A DNA stretch of 64,000 bases from Heliopora coerulea. Taxonomy: Eukaryota; Cnidaria; Anthozoa; Scleralcyonacea; Helioporidae. The DNA lies in the NCBI GenBank assembly GCA_030142905.1, contig JASJOG010000144.1:62001-126000 (forward strand). Reading direction: 5' to 3'. The notes under the pieces were generated by a model. It saw only the letters and a list, made by a program, of their open reading frames with translations, searched no databases and was not told where the DNA came from. Below, one piece after another: positions 54,413 through 64,000 of this stretch; the first letter of the stretch is position 1, and each line of letters begins with the position of its first letter. Position numbers and translations under genes: made by a program.

Positions 54413-55369
54413 GTGTTCGGTGTTTAACCTTTGCTTTCGTCGAGCTATCGCGTCCAATGGGACAAGCCGTAGCATTTGACAACTGCTTCCCCACATTAAG
54501 TCGACATGAGTGACTTGTCGGCGAATGGCATCGTGTGAATGTATATTTAAAGGAAATATTACTATTGCAAGTATTTCAATCAAGTGGATAATGGGTGAAA
54601 AAACTTTGAAACGTTTGGAGAACCCTGAGTAAGTCTCCTTTAATCTCGTCAAACGATTCAAGAGGAATTCACACGAGCCTTTTTGTCGTCATTGCCAACT
54701 CTATCCCAATAAGGGTCAAAGGTAACATATTTTTTTGGTTTCTCCTGAAGCTTTGGAGTTATAGAAACAAAAATCACTTCCTGTTTGTCCTTGATAGCTC
54801 AGCCAACTTCAAGCAATTTTACCGGCGTCTTGGTCGAAAAACAAGGGGAACGGTGTGGCGAGCCGGCATGGGTGAAATAAGGCTGATCTCTACTTAAAAC
54901 AGTCACTACAGATTCACGGAACCGAAATTAAGGGTTACTACATGACTCATCTTGAAATTCATATTGAAGTTTGTCGAGTCATAACAACCGTAATCCAATA
55001 TACACGTTTTGATGAGGTTTATTGACGTTATTCTGCGCGTGCATGGTTAGCTAGTAGCAGGAAAGAAAAGACCGAGGATACATTACTATCATGATTACCG
55101 GTTAGCTGTCGCGTGTGTTAAAAAGTTTGGTCGAAGACCAACAAAAATTCCTTAACTAGAAAAGAACATGTTGAAATTGGTAAGTGTGCGAAGTTGGAAG
55201 CGAATTAAATTAATTGGATGAAAGTTTCAGGCGCTGACGGTTACTTTGGTTCAATAGGGTTTGTACGGATTTTGGCGCTTCAGAACAACGGCTTGGTTAC
55301 TGAGCCAAAAGTGCATACACAGCCCAGAAAGAGAAAGAACAAATCACTGAAAGACAAGTTAACCGTTTT

Positions 55370-56365
55370 TTGATTGGAGTTCTCCTTATGACGAGTAAAA
55401 TTGTCTGGTGTCAGCCAGAGTAAAATAGAAGAGTTCGTCGTCATTTGGGAAAGTTTTAAGGAAATAGGCTTTCTCTAACTCATTAATAATTGATAAACGA
55501 ATAACGAAAGAAATACATAATTTATCAGTATTTAGAAATCAGAGGAAGGATGATTACAAATGAATTTTGCCAACTTTCAGCTGGATTTTCGCCTAAAATC
55601 CTGGTTCGTTCAAACACTCGTTAAGTGTTTTTCCACCGATTTCTAAATTCCTGATCGAAACTCGTTGAAAAAGCTTGGTTTTGCCTCGTCTTTAAACTCG
55701 TTTCTCTATATTTAGAAATTGGAGGAAGAACATCAACTCGCGTTTGAAATACCACTTAACGCTTTCGCGACTTAAGTCCTCGCTTTGAAGAGTGAAATCG
55801 GCTGGTCTTAGCCAGAGTAAAACAGTACAGCTTGTGGTCAGTTGGGAAAGGGTTACGGAGACAGTCTTTAACCATTTCGCGATTTGGGTTCTCCCCTTGA
55901 CCAGTAAAATTGTCGGGTGTTGACCAGAGTAAAAAAGAAGCTCGTCATCTATCGGGAAAGTTTAAAGGAGACGGTTTAAAGGAAAATACTTAGTAGAGGT
56001 CGTCGTGAATCGGGAAAGTGTTAAGGAGATAGTCTTTAACCCTTTCGCGTTTGGAGTTCTTCCCCTGACGAGTAAAATCGAGCGGCGTTAGGCAAAGACA
56101 AGTAGTTTGGCATTAGCCAGGAAAAAATAGTAGAGCTTGCCGTCAGTCGGGAAAGTGTTAAGGGCTGTTTACAAGTGCGATTTTGCTCGTTGCGATTGTC
56201 ATCCTGGTGTATGTAATGAACTCGTGACAGTCTATGCGCCAAGATATCCGCCTATGGTCTTAAACCCTTTCGCGACTGAAGTTCTTTTCTTGATGGGTAA
56301 GATGTTCTGGCGTAAGTCAGAGTAGAAAAGCAGAGCTCGTTGTGAGCCGGGAAAGTGTTAATCCT
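55370..56365 (+). repeat. Cluster of five dispersed stem-loop repeats
   Basis: Copies at about 55376-55445, 55755-55855, 55868-55950, 56036-56160 and 56262-56360, all in one direction. Each starts with an ACCCTTTCGCGA-like block, contains CTTGACGAGTAAAAT and a TCTGG...CCAGAGTAAAA stem-loop, and ends with CGGGAAAGTGTTAAGG. Spacing is irregular, so this is not a simple tandem array. No gene lies here. Confidence 0.8.
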
Positions 56366-56400
56366 TGGAATGAATGGAGAGAAATAAACTATTCTTATTG

Positions 56401-57401
56401 TTATAGACTTATGGATTGAAATATGAGCAGTTCTTCCGTGATTGCTGTGGAAAGAAACAGAACAAGAAGGTTCAAAAACAAGTTAATCGCCAAAACAAGT
56501 AAGAGCATGACTGCCATTGGTGTTGACGTATGTGACCCTCCCATGGGAGAGGTTTGGGGTCCCTCACGAGCAGGAAATGGGCGTGGCACGTTTCCTAAAT
56601 GATATTTTGCTTCCAAGCAGCGGGTTTTAAGGAAAACGATATGTGTTGAACTGGTTACTTTTTTCCATAAAAATTAAACGAAAGTTCACATATCTGGTGT
56701 GTTTTAAAGACTTGCTTTTACAGCCATTCTTAAATTTCACCGTCATATAAAAATAAGAGCATCGTAATGTAAACCAGACATGGATTTGAAAATTCTCCAC
56801 CAACCAAAGAACAATTGTAAGGAAAGGTTTTCTCCTCGTATTTCAAACTGAGGAAATGCTCTGGTTTTCTAACTCCCGACAGCCGCAAAAATGGCCTTCA
56901 AAACTCGAAATTTCCTGGGGAGCCATGCCCTTAATCTACTTAGAGAACCTCTTCACTGAAACATTTAAGCCCTTCACTTATGAGAATCCTGGGTGTGCAA
57001 CTGATTCTTGTGAAATTTATACTTGAATGAACTTCTCTGAGAAGCAATTCAATTGCACGAGTCATTGACATCTCCATTCTACCAACGGTCCAAACCTGTG
57101 TGTCTATTGTCTTGGAAACCATGTCGTCGACTACTGACCACAGCGATTGTAATAAGACTAAATCATGCCTGCATTGCTTCCTGAATTCTTGCGCTGTCTC
57201 TTTGATGCAAACAAAAGCGTTCTTTTCTCGGAGATAGAATACTTTTATGTTGTAACGAGGGTAAAATTTAACGTAAACAGTAACAAAGGCTTCTATTGGG
57301 TAAACAACGTTCTCATAGTTCGTGTACTTCCATGTTATTAAGTTTGATTTCATATAATCGTCTCCCACACGTTCACATTTATTATGACCAGTTGTGCATC
57401 G
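56401..57401 (-). CDS. Unrecognised ectodomain protein with C-terminal membrane segment (two exons)
   Basis: Exon 56978-57401 (acceptor GGTTTTCAG, phase 0 in, phase 1 out at a GTGAAG donor) encodes about 141 residues with five cysteines, starting RCTTGHNKCERVGDDYM and containing YPIEAFVTVYVKFYPRYN and WSVVDDMV. Exon 56401-56594 (acceptor ATTTAG, phase 1) continues in frame with a Pro/Ser-rich linker and a hydrophobic segment (MAVMLLLVLAINLFLNLLVL), then about 20 residues and a stop. This suggests a type I membrane or surface protein. The signal-peptide exon was not found; an ATG at about 57510 opens a hydrophobic frame (MRLQLCVLWLF) that could be it if an intron lies between. I do not recognise the domain. 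Confidence 0.5.
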
Positions 57402-57545
57402 CTGAAAACCAGATAAGTATAACCAGATAATGAATTTGACACTCCGCCAAAATAGACACCAGTTAGCCTTATGTTGCGAAATAGCCACAGCACGCAAAGT
57501 TGTAACCGCATCAGTGGAGCCAGCGTAGAAAATTAGAAAAAGTCA

Positions 57546-58686
57546 CTGCAGTGTAATATCTGTAGCGAGTAATGTGACAGCATTACCACTACGCTACAAT
57601 GTGAGAAACGATTAGATAAACTTAATATCATTCGATATTGACAAGAGAAGATTTAATTGAAGGAACCTCACATAATAAAATCTTAAGCACAGATTAGATG
57701 CCAAGCAGATTTTTGTAACAGGTGAACTTACTAAGAAGATTTATACTAGAAATTTAAAGAGGGTTGGATGTGCAGACACGATTTTGGCAATGTAAACAAA
57801 ATTACTTATTCGGTAGACGAAACTTAAAACTGTCTTAGCCCATCCTGTTGACCATATCAATTGGCACCCATCAGCAGCCATCGAAATATTTACCTTAAAA
57901 AAATGCCACGTGTTGGCAAAGAAACATCATTTTGTTGCCGGAAGTGTTCGTGTCATTCGTCTCTTTGCCGTCAACAAGTAATTGAAATCCCAGACTAAAC
58001 GGTTTAACCTTTCGGCTTCGTCGCCAAATCAAGCAAGCCCATCCTGCTTTGATGACTCATATTTGAATATCTGAGATTTCCCTGATTTTCTATCTAACTC
58101 TTGATCGATTTTCTATCTAACGCTTTCCCGGCCGCTTAAGAATCGCTTTGTTTTACTCTCGCTAAGACCACACGATCTTACTCGTCAAGAGGAAAGCTCC
58201 CAAACGGAAAGAGTTATAACCAAATCAATAAACTCTTGCCCGGCCGCATAAAGCTTTAATTATTTTACTCTGGCTAAATTAAGAAACAATTTCCTTCGAC
58301 AAAATCCTGACATGGATTCGCCACATACGAACATTCGCCACGCTCAGGTCGTCAGTAAATGTTACTAACCCTCACACGTAAATCGAACCTGTAACCTTCG
58401 GATGACGCACATGTAGGACGAAGGTTATAAATGTGGATGCTGATGGCCGTATACCTAGTGCTTATAGTGGAAGTCTCAACATGGCAATTCTGAATAGACT
58501 TCATACGAAGTATAAAAAGTAGTGCCTAGCATATTGCACGTTACAGCGGACAAACTAGGATTATATTAAAATCAAAGAGACTAAAATAAAAAGTGACAAA
58601 CAAGGATAAAGAAGGGAGGAGCTACGACACATTGCAAAAATAAAGAGATCGATAAAATGAAATAAGATAAAATAGAAGTATGTCAG
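57546..58686. other. Stretch without a gene; two reverse stem-loop repeats and a SINE trace
   Basis: Reverse copies of the dispersed repeat lie at about 58115-58215 and 58235-58285. On the minus strand near 58380-58440 a B-box-like GGTTCGATTT suggests a degenerate SINE. Confidence 0.5.
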
Positions 58687-58960
58687 TTAGAACAGGGATA
58701 GAGGAATAGAAGTAAGATTTGTGATTAATAAAGGGTTAGGTTTGCGAATATGTAGGCTTTCCTTGATAAGAAGTTCGGAAGTAGAGGAGCATGAAGAAAG
58801 AATACGGAAGTCGTTTGAAGAAGCCAAGTGACCAGTTTCAGAGAGATGAGAAAGTATGCTTGAAGGATTAGACTTCACGAATGTTGTGCATTAATATATG
58901 TGCGAATTTGGAGTTATGACAGCCAATACAAGGACGTTTGTCAAACTCAAATCGTCATGA
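58687..58960 (-). mobile_element. Penelope-like element C-terminal remnant
   Basis: The minus-strand frame ends HLSETGHLASSNDFRILSSC... ELLIKESLHIRKPNPLL, the usual tail of the GIY-YIG domain (conserved Glu in the KES context). The part upstream (to about 59300) is frame-shifted and only partly recognisable. Confidence 0.6.
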
Positions 58961-59084
58961 AATGTTTCTGAGTCTTAGACGGACAATTGCCTTTCGCGCA
59001 AATGGCGTCTTGCAACTGTTGCAAATGTGATCAGTGCAAACAGAATGGCTCCGTTGATATACATACGTAACGAGAATCTGGCAC

Positions 59085-59335
59085 TTGTCCAAGTTGTGCA
59101 AATGAGAAAAAACCTGAGTGTTTTCTAAGTGCCTTATCAATGTAGAGCGGTCCAGACTGCCTTGTGGCAGAGAAAATTGACATTACGCGTGGCTGCGATA
59201 CTAAAGAAAGACACGCCTGTCTGTTGCAGGGACTGAAATATTCGACCCGGGCAAGATCTGTTAAAGCAGACAAAGATGATGAATTAATCGACTCCACAAA
59301 CGTCTTAATAGCGCAATATTCGAAGTCATCTAAGG
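59085..59335 (+). repeat. Duplicated segment A, uninterrupted copy
   Basis: Matches 59610-59786 plus 63697-63800: shared blocks include CACTTGTCCAAGTTGTG, CAGGGACTGAAATATT, GACCCGGGCAA and CGAAGTCATCTAAG. In the other copy a 3.9-kb element interrupts it exactly after GAAATATT(A). Confidence 0.8.
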
Positions 59336-59510
59336 CCTAGTTCAGAAGTCGAAATTCCGTCTCATTTAATTCGTCGCATTTAATGCGACCAATTTTATTC
59401 GACGGAAATGCGAGGTCTGAACTGATTTTATTGGACGCGGTTGAATTATGCGGCAAGTTCTGTCGCATAATTCGACGGAAATTCGACGTTGATTCAGACG
59501 TCGCATAAAA
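59336..59510. mobile_element. MITE-like inverted repeat
   Basis: The left end TTCAGAAGTCGAAATTCCGT and the right end (reversed TTCAG/CGTCGAATTTCCGT near 59490-59505) are related, with several ATTCGACGGAA and GTCGCAT blocks inside. Located between the two copies of segment A. Confidence 0.55.
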
Positions 59511-60379
59511 TACAATCGGATAAAATGCATAAATCAGTAAAATTAGTTTTCTTATCTAATGATACTACGTTTGAAGCTTCGTGGACCCCACGGATATTAT
59601 TTTCAACATGGCGTAAGAGCAGAACACTTGTCCAAGTTGTGGAAACGGGAAAAAACAAGAGTGTTTTCTCAGTGCTGTGCCAGTGTGGAGCCGTCGGTCC
59701 AGACTGCTCTGTGGTTGAGAAAACTTACTATACACGTGAATGGGAGGCTAATAAAAGAGTCGCCTATTACAGGGACTGAAATATTAAGGCTGGTCTAAAA
59801 TGGTCGTAAGGTGTTGTAAAAGTCGCAAGAATTGCACGATTAAAGTCGTACGACTGCTTGCGACAGCCCGCATCTCATGGTTCACAATGATTGCAAGAGT
59901 TGATATGAGTTGCAAGAAAAAAGTTGTGCATCTGCTTTCGATAGTGGTGCATAATGACGTTGCAGTTGCGAGTAGCTGACTCAAAATATTTAGGACAAAA
60001 AATCTCGCTAGATTTAGCGCGTTTTGGTAGTATTTTACGCTTCTTGGACGAAAAATTTTTTGGCACCTATTTGTCTGCTGCCGTAAAAACATGGTCGCAT
60101 TCAATTCTAAAGCCTGGTTTCCATATAGCTTTTTCTTGTCGTTTATTGTTTTCCTTTGCCTTTGAATACGACGAGCGGCAAATGAAAACATTGCGAAAAA
60201 TTGTCAGAAACAAGAAAAAGGATTTGTCGCTTCTTGTTTTTGAGATAAAACCCATTCTATCTCGAAAACAAGAAACAACACTGAAGTGACAAACAGGGGC
60301 AAAAAAAGGCAATGGAAACGCTATAAAAAACAAAAACAGGCAATGTTATCCCATGATACAATGATGGGGCAACAAAAAA

Positions 60380-61336
60380 ATGGCGGATGTAGAGATGTTC
60401 ACAGTTGAACGTTTTATCCTAGAAATCCAGAGTTATGAATGTCTGTACAATAAGTTCTGCCGAGATTTTAAAGGCAAATATAAGAAAATTAATGGGTGGA
60501 CGAAAGTTGGCCAAAAGTTTGGAATGTCAGCAGAAGAAGCGGAGAAGAAATTTAAATTATTACGAAGTGACTTCACCAGATATCAAAGGAGAATGAAGTC
60601 GTTACCATCTGGCTCGGGAAGAGATGCAGCTGTTCGAGCTGAAAAATACGAACGTTTTCAGTGGCTACTACCATACATTGATCATCGAAAAACAACAACC
60701 AATTTTCCTCAACAACTACACATCCTGAACAACAGCACAAATTATCCATGTTCCAACTCCACTTCTCGACGTTCTCCATCCTCAAATAGTACCACAACCA
60801 GTAATTCATTGGACAACGAGCACGAGAATAGAGACGAAGTACTCGTTACGGGTTTAACAGAAAGTTCTATAATAATAGAAGATGAAGAGAGCAATGTACT
60901 GGAGAAAGCGTCGGATGACGAGAAGGTCAGTGGCTTATCACAAGTACAAAGCGGAGATGTTGGTACAGACAAGAGACCATGGTGTAAAAGTAACCGAAAA
61001 CGTGCCAAAATGACTGAGGTAGACAATGCCATTTGAAGAAGTGCAGAGTCGTTGTATCGGTTGAGCAACGAATTTGACAATAAACAGAGAATTAAAGTTG
61101 AGGATGAAGATGCAGATAGTTTGTTTTGTAGAAGTCTGTCCACAAGACTAAGAAGGCTCCCAGGGAATGTAAAAGCATATGTTAGAGTTCAAATTGAACA
61201 GCTTTTTTATCGAGCTGAAACAAGCACATTTCAGCCCAGCAGTGGAGTACAAAATACAAGTCCATCGATTATTCAAGCCAATACAGCTTCTGAGCAAGGC
61301 CAGTCTATGCAGTCACAATATTTTGTACTCAATTGA
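60380..61336 (+). pseudogene. Harbinger MADF-BESS DNA-binding protein, one nonsense codon
   Basis: 319 codons in one frame with a single internal TGA at 61034-61036. Residues about 8-100 look like a MADF/Myb-SANT-like domain (FILEIQSYECLYNKF, WTKVGQKFGMSAEEAEKKFK, YERFQWLLPYI); the middle is Ser/Asn-rich and acidic; near the C-terminus SLFCRSLSTRLRRLPGNVKA is like a BESS motif. In this family the partner protein binds the element ends and helps the transposase enter the nucleus. CGA to TGA would explain the stop. The ATG follows AAAAAA and is the first in frame. Confidence 0.8.
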
Positions 61337-61902
61337 CACATTGGGTACTTAAACATCGTAAAATATTGGTACATTCACTGAAAGTACATACAATTTTGAA
61401 TTCTTGATGTTTATAGTTTTTGTTGTATTCACAATTTCCACCAAAGACTTTTATATAAACTGCAGTTAGAATGGATGTGTACAGTATATATATATATTTT
61501 TTCAAATATTTTATCCATACCCATATACTTTACCACCTTTCAATAGAAGCCTTATGTAATTTCCAGTTTTTGGATTGTGTTAGATTTTTCTATATTTTGG
61601 ATAATAATACCTATATAATTTGGATAAGAATTCCACTGTTAATGAGGTACTGTATATCTCTAAAAATATAGATATGGATAAAAAAAAAATTATAGATTGT
61701 CTAAAATTGGTTAAACCTTACAAGTTTTCCCACACTTTACATTAGGACATATCACACAGTTTTGTTTAGCTCTGTACAGTGTGTACACAACATGGTTGAG
61801 TAGAATTATGTTACATGTACATACACTGCACTAGTAAACACTTTATTGAGACAAGCAATTAAAAAAAAAAGCTTGTGGTATTTACATTAGCTAGTTTTAT
61901 TG

Positions 61903-63281
61903 TTATTCATCATTTGTTTGCCCACAGCTTCTTATGTAATTTAACTGCCATTCAACACTTCCTACAGAACTGTTAAAGTATTCTTTAAAATCATTTCTGG
62001 TTTTACCAGCTTCAAATGTATACCGGTTGCCAGTAATTCTTCTCAAATCTGAGAGACCTGAATCGTCATCATTGACTATGGACCTCCAATCACCAGGAAT
62101 AATGTTGCCTGTTTTATCCTCACTGTCAACAAAACCACTCGGAATGTACTTAGCATTGTCTGTTAACCTGAGATAGTTATGAAGGGCCAAGGAAGCTTTT
62201 GCTACTTTATCTACTGTAGTTGGCTGTGCTTTGATAGGCTTGCGGAAGATTCGCCATTTTGCAGCTAAGATGCCAAATGCATTTTCTATTGTTCACCGTG
62301 CACAGGATAACCGGTAACTAAATACACGATTTTCTTCTGTGAGACGTTTACCTGGAAATGGCTTCATTAGATAGGGTTTGAGGGGAAATATATCATCTCC
62401 TACCAGTACATAAAGGAGCACCTTACTTTTGACAAGGCTGAGTTTAGGAAGGTTGAGAATACTTGGATTGTTTTCTAGTGCATTTCCAAATGCGGCCTCT
62501 GATAGTATCCCTGCATCATTGTCTCTCCCATAGCCGCCCACATCTATTAATGTAAAGCAGTAGTTTGCATCACAGACAGCCATGAGGACAATGCTGTGGA
62601 AATTTTTGTAATTAAAATATGCAGAACCTGCATTTTGGGGACACTCTATGCTAATATGTTTTCCATCGATGGCCCCAAGACAGTGAGGGAAATTCCATTG
62701 CTCTTCAAATCTATCTGCGATTTTGATCCATTCCTCAGTTTGGCAAGGAGGTGTTACATACTGTTGGAACAGTACCTTCCATATTGCCTCACAAGTTTCA
62801 TTGACAATGGTGGATACAGTTGTGCGGCCAATTCGGAGAGAGAATGACAAGGATTGTTGTGACTCTCCGCTAGCCAAATAGCGAACGATTAATGTTAGTC
62901 TTTCGGCAGGCGAAATAGATTTTCTTGACCTACATGGTTTCTTTGTTATTCTCGGACCAACTAGCGTCAAGAGATGCTCTTACCCCTCTGGAGACATTCG
63001 CAAGAACCTAAAAATACGACTGACTATTGACTATTGGCTTTTAGGCGATCAAGTTCTCAAAATTGAGCATTGTTCACGTACCTGTAGAAGTTTTCTCCAT
63101 CGAATAACCTAAGTTCGGGGACTAAAGTATGATACAGACCAAAATTTTCTCGGTCTTGAAAGATTCTTCGCACCCAGTGTTTATGTTTTCTTTGCGTTCT
63201 TAGTTGACTTCTCATTTTCATCAATGCCAAAAGAACGAACATATTTGCTTGTAAAAGCAATCTGTAGTTGAAAGCAGCCAT
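61903..63281 (-). pseudogene. Harbinger DDE transposase, two nonsense codons, one intron
   Basis: Exon 1 63082-63281 (ATG in AAAATGGC) and exon 2 61903-63007, a 74-bp intron with donor GTACGT and acceptor TTTTTAG, phase 2, would give 434 residues. Exon 1 encodes HWVRRIFQDRENFGLYHTLV, exon 2 begins FLRMSPE, then helix-turn-helix-like SISPAERLTLIVRYLASGES and the DDE_Tnp_4 signatures LGAIDGKHISI (first Asp), VGGYGRDNDAGI (second Asp) and, past the second stop, TIENAFGILAAKWRIF (Glu). Stops: TAA at 62980-62982 and TGA at 62293-62295, the latter just before the catalytic Glu. Otherwise the frame is intact, so death is recent. Confidence 0.85.
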
Positions 63282-63699
63282 TTTGAAAAAAAAAGAAATT
63301 TTCCCACCAAAACAAGAAAAAACACGAAAGAGCAATGACTTTTCTATTGCAGTTCGTGGTTTTTGTGCTTTTTTTTAACGGGTAAAAACTACGAACAACA
63401 AGAAAACGGTATATGGAAACCAGGCTTAAACGAAGACTACTAAACTATTTGTTTAGGAATGCGTCGTAGAGCGACGTACAACACGGTGCACATTGCAATC
63501 TTTGGTCGCAAGAAGTCGCAAACAGTTTTAGCGAGTTGCAATCGCATCGTAAAGGTTTGACCAAGCCAAACTCTTGCGACTGCGACTACAACTGTTGAGC
63601 GACTGCTGCGACTGCCGCAACTCCATGGTACACAATCGTATCTAATCGTACGACCGTTGTATCGCAAGCTGTCGTGCAACCATTGTGAATCGGGCTTTA

Positions 63700-64000
63700 G
63701 ACCCGGGCAATATCTGTTAAAGCAGACTAAGATGACGAGTTAAACGACTCTACAAACGTCTTAATAGGGCAGTATTCGAAGTCATCTAAGCCACGTTTCT
63801 CTTCTTATTTTGATAACTTTGGTCTCAATGACCTCGTTCCACTTGTTGACATAATCAACAACAGTGCTGTTTGGTGTCATATTTCAAGCTTCGAATTAAA
63901 TGCGACGCGTACCTGAAACTTGTCACTTTTGTCGAGTTTTCGTAGGATTAAATGCGACGGAACATCGACGCACTTGTTCCACTTGTTCAACGAACTAGTT
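63700..64000 (+). other. End of interrupted segment A and flank
   Basis: 63700-63800 completes segment A. Beyond it, sequences such as GAATTAAATGCGACG resemble the MITE at 59336. No gene. Confidence 0.5.

Larger units (their letters stand above)
60111..63426. mobile_element. PIF/Harbinger DNA transposon, two genes, nested
   Basis: Perfect 17-bp ends AGCCTGGTTTCCATATA in inverted orientation, with weaker pairing for another 20 bp, and TAA directly outside both ends (60108-60110, 63427-63429). It carries the two-gene layout of Harbinger elements: a DNA-binding protein on the plus strand and a DDE transposase on the minus strand, convergent. Both genes have premature stops. Confidence 0.88.
59787..63696. 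mobile_element. Outer Harbinger-like element carrying a nested transposon
   Basis: Flanked by TTA at 59784-59786 and 63697-63699; the empty site is visible in segment A at 59085-59335. Ends AGGCTGGTCTAAAATGG and, reversed, AGCCCGATTCACAATGG match at 11 of 17 positions. The subterminal parts (59815-59960 and 63440-63680) are dense in GTCGCAA/TTGCGAC motifs. Without the inner element it would be about 590 bp and non-coding. Confidence 0.7.

Noticed and set aside
59784..59786. A single 3.9-kb Harbinger with ends at 59787 and 63696 only
   Set aside because: The better TIRs (17 perfect bases) and TAA duplications lie at 60111 and 63426, so the transposase genes belong to a nested inner element.

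Overview
The window looks like nuclear DNA of a cnidarian, most likely a stony coral or close anthozoan relative. This is inferred from its content, not from a marker gene: it is AT-rich with long introns, holds an intron-rich Cys-loop receptor, Penelope-like, R4/Dong-like, CR1/L2-like and PIF/Harbinger elements and tRNA-type SINEs, and repeats a ~90-bp unit with the stem-loop core TCTGGCGTTAGCCAGA. No bacterial-style operons, rRNA or CRISPR arrays were seen.

Host genes. (1) Positions 2317-14386, minus strand: a complete pentameric ligand-gated ion channel gene (anionic GABA-A/glycine receptor-like) of eight coding exons. The exons join in one frame to 436 codons plus stop and carry signal peptide, ligand-binding domain with Cys-loop, M1-M3 and M4; three consecutive exons measure 68, 221 and 83 nt, the sizes I know from vertebrate GABA-A/glycine receptor genes. 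(2) 23700-25920, minus: a small secreted cysteine-rich peptide gene (TATA box, 33-codon signal exon, 43-codon cysteine exon, probable 14-codon last exon) with AVIT/prokineticin or Dickkopf-type spacing. (3) 51598-54412, minus: a second signal-peptide exon of exactly 33 codons behind a TATA box, also ending in phase 0, with a possible cysteine-bearing second exon. (4) 56401-57401, minus: two exons of an unrecognised ectodomain protein with a C-terminal membrane segment. (5) 47862-48033, minus: a possible membrane-tail exon next to a decayed copy of itself.

Mobile elements fill most of the rest. 27760-34290 is a pile-up of non-LTR retrotransposons: a CR1/L2-like fragment (minus), two copies of an unclassified repeat ending in (TAA)n, an R4/Dong-like element with a restriction-like endonuclease domain, and a truncated second copy inserted head-to-tail in its TAA tail. 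Penelope-like remnants lie at 16741-17480, 52770-53408 and 58687-58960; the middle one has a 79-bp direct repeat and an adjacent hammerhead-ribozyme-like motif. 59610-63800 is nested: a 3.3-kb two-gene PIF/Harbinger transposon (60111-63426) sits in a shorter Harbinger-like element (59787-63696), which itself split a duplicated sequence. Several MITEs with identifiable target-site duplications, fold-back elements, a 630-bp CCTATA array and an interstitial CCCTAA telomere-like tract are also present.

The genes do not form a pathway. They are independent host genes (a channel and candidate secreted or surface proteins) scattered through repeat-rich DNA. Several elements look recently dead: the Harbinger ORFs carry stops where CGA to TGA is the simplest explanation, and hammerhead-like cores carry CA where CG is expected, fitting CpG decay.
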